Shown here piece after piece: positions 42,235 to 42,305 of a DNA stretch of 42,305 bases. A model generated the notes under the pieces. It was given only the letters and a program-made list of their open reading frames with translations. It searched no databases and had not been told where the DNA came from. The DNA is from Hyphomicrobiaceae bacterium (GTDB lineage: Bacteria; Pseudomonadota; Alphaproteobacteria; Rhizobiales; Hyphomicrobiaceae), in assembly GCA_002919265.1 (NCBI GenBank), contig PKEY01000084.1, forward strand, positions 1 through 42,305. The letters are read 5' to 3'. Each line of letters starts with the position of its first letter. Position 1 is the first letter of the stretch. The translations under genes were made by a program, and so were the position numbers.

Positions 42235-42305
42235 GACTGCTGCCGATGCCCAATCACCTCGCTATGTGGCAAGGATGCACCGCCCCCGCCTACCCCACTT
42301 GCGCC

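Noticed and set aside
1..42305. CRISPR arrays, tRNA or rRNA genes, prophage or transposase genes
   Set aside because: Looked for by eye on both strands; no regular repeat array, cloverleaf, rRNA-like block or transposase-type product was found.

Overview
The window reads as a chromosomal segment of an alphaproteobacterium, most likely of the order Hyphomicrobiales (Rhizobiales). The evidence is the high G+C content, the CpdR-type single-domain response regulator, the membrane ferritin MbfA behind a palindrome of the Irr (iron control element) type, the hemP-hmuTUV plus exbBD-tonB heme uptake set, and an adenosylcobalamin-dependent class II ribonucleotide reductase. No genus is assigned. I saw no rRNA, tRNA, CRISPR array, integrase or intact insertion sequence. 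Most of the window looks like core genome.

Layout. 0.1-6.0 kb (minus): class II ribonucleotide reductase, a PlsC-type acyltransferase, a YdcF-type membrane protein, and ftsX-ftsE. 6.1-7.0 kb (plus): hpt and a CpdR-like receiver. 7.0-10.7 kb (minus): an EamA/DMT permease and a TRAP large/small permease pair without a nearby binding protein. 10.9-13.6 kb (plus): an Mrp-family Fe-S carrier with an HCF101-like three-domain architecture, then a metallo-beta-lactamase-fold hydrolase. 13.6-16.4 kb (minus): a complete ABC importer whose binding protein is of the ABC_sub_bind (TrpX-like) family. 16.5-17.6 kb (minus): two overlapping genes for homologous half-size permeases. 17.7-19.9 kb: a 75-bp inverted-repeat element, an exported metallo-beta-lactamase-fold protein and an L,D-transpeptidase-like protein with an altered active-site motif.

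20.0-21.7 kb looks like a small stress-related region. cspA has a long stem-loop in its predicted 5' leader, it is followed by infA (IF-1 with a C-terminal extension), and two tandem KGG-repeat proteins are transcribed away from it. 21.9-24.6 kb carries a TauE/SafE permease and lepA. 24.6-28.1 kb (minus) is a phosphonate-type ABC importer, phnD-phnC-phnE-phnE, with no C-P lyase genes here. 28.2-30.7 kb is the helicase gene hrpB.

From 30.7 kb to the right edge, iron handling dominates. It holds mbfA behind an Irr-type palindrome, an XRE regulator, a bacterioferritin-like protein with all six ferroxidase ligands but no heme-binding Met52, an AbrB-family membrane protein, an AsmA-family protein, tonB-exbD-exbB with a small secreted protein at the head of the operon, and hmuV-hmuU-hmuT-hemP. 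Uptake (Hmu with TonB energisation), storage (bacterioferritin-like) and membrane iron handling (MbfA) therefore lie within about 12 kb. The heme receptor and heme-degrading enzyme are not in the window.

The best candidates for something not well described are the split PGGP permease pair (16.5-17.6 kb), the cspA leader structure and the repeated GTCCCC/GGGGAC arms around cspA-infA, and the heme-ligand-less bacterioferritin next to an XRE regulator. I did not see a clear-cut new multi-gene defence or biosynthetic system.
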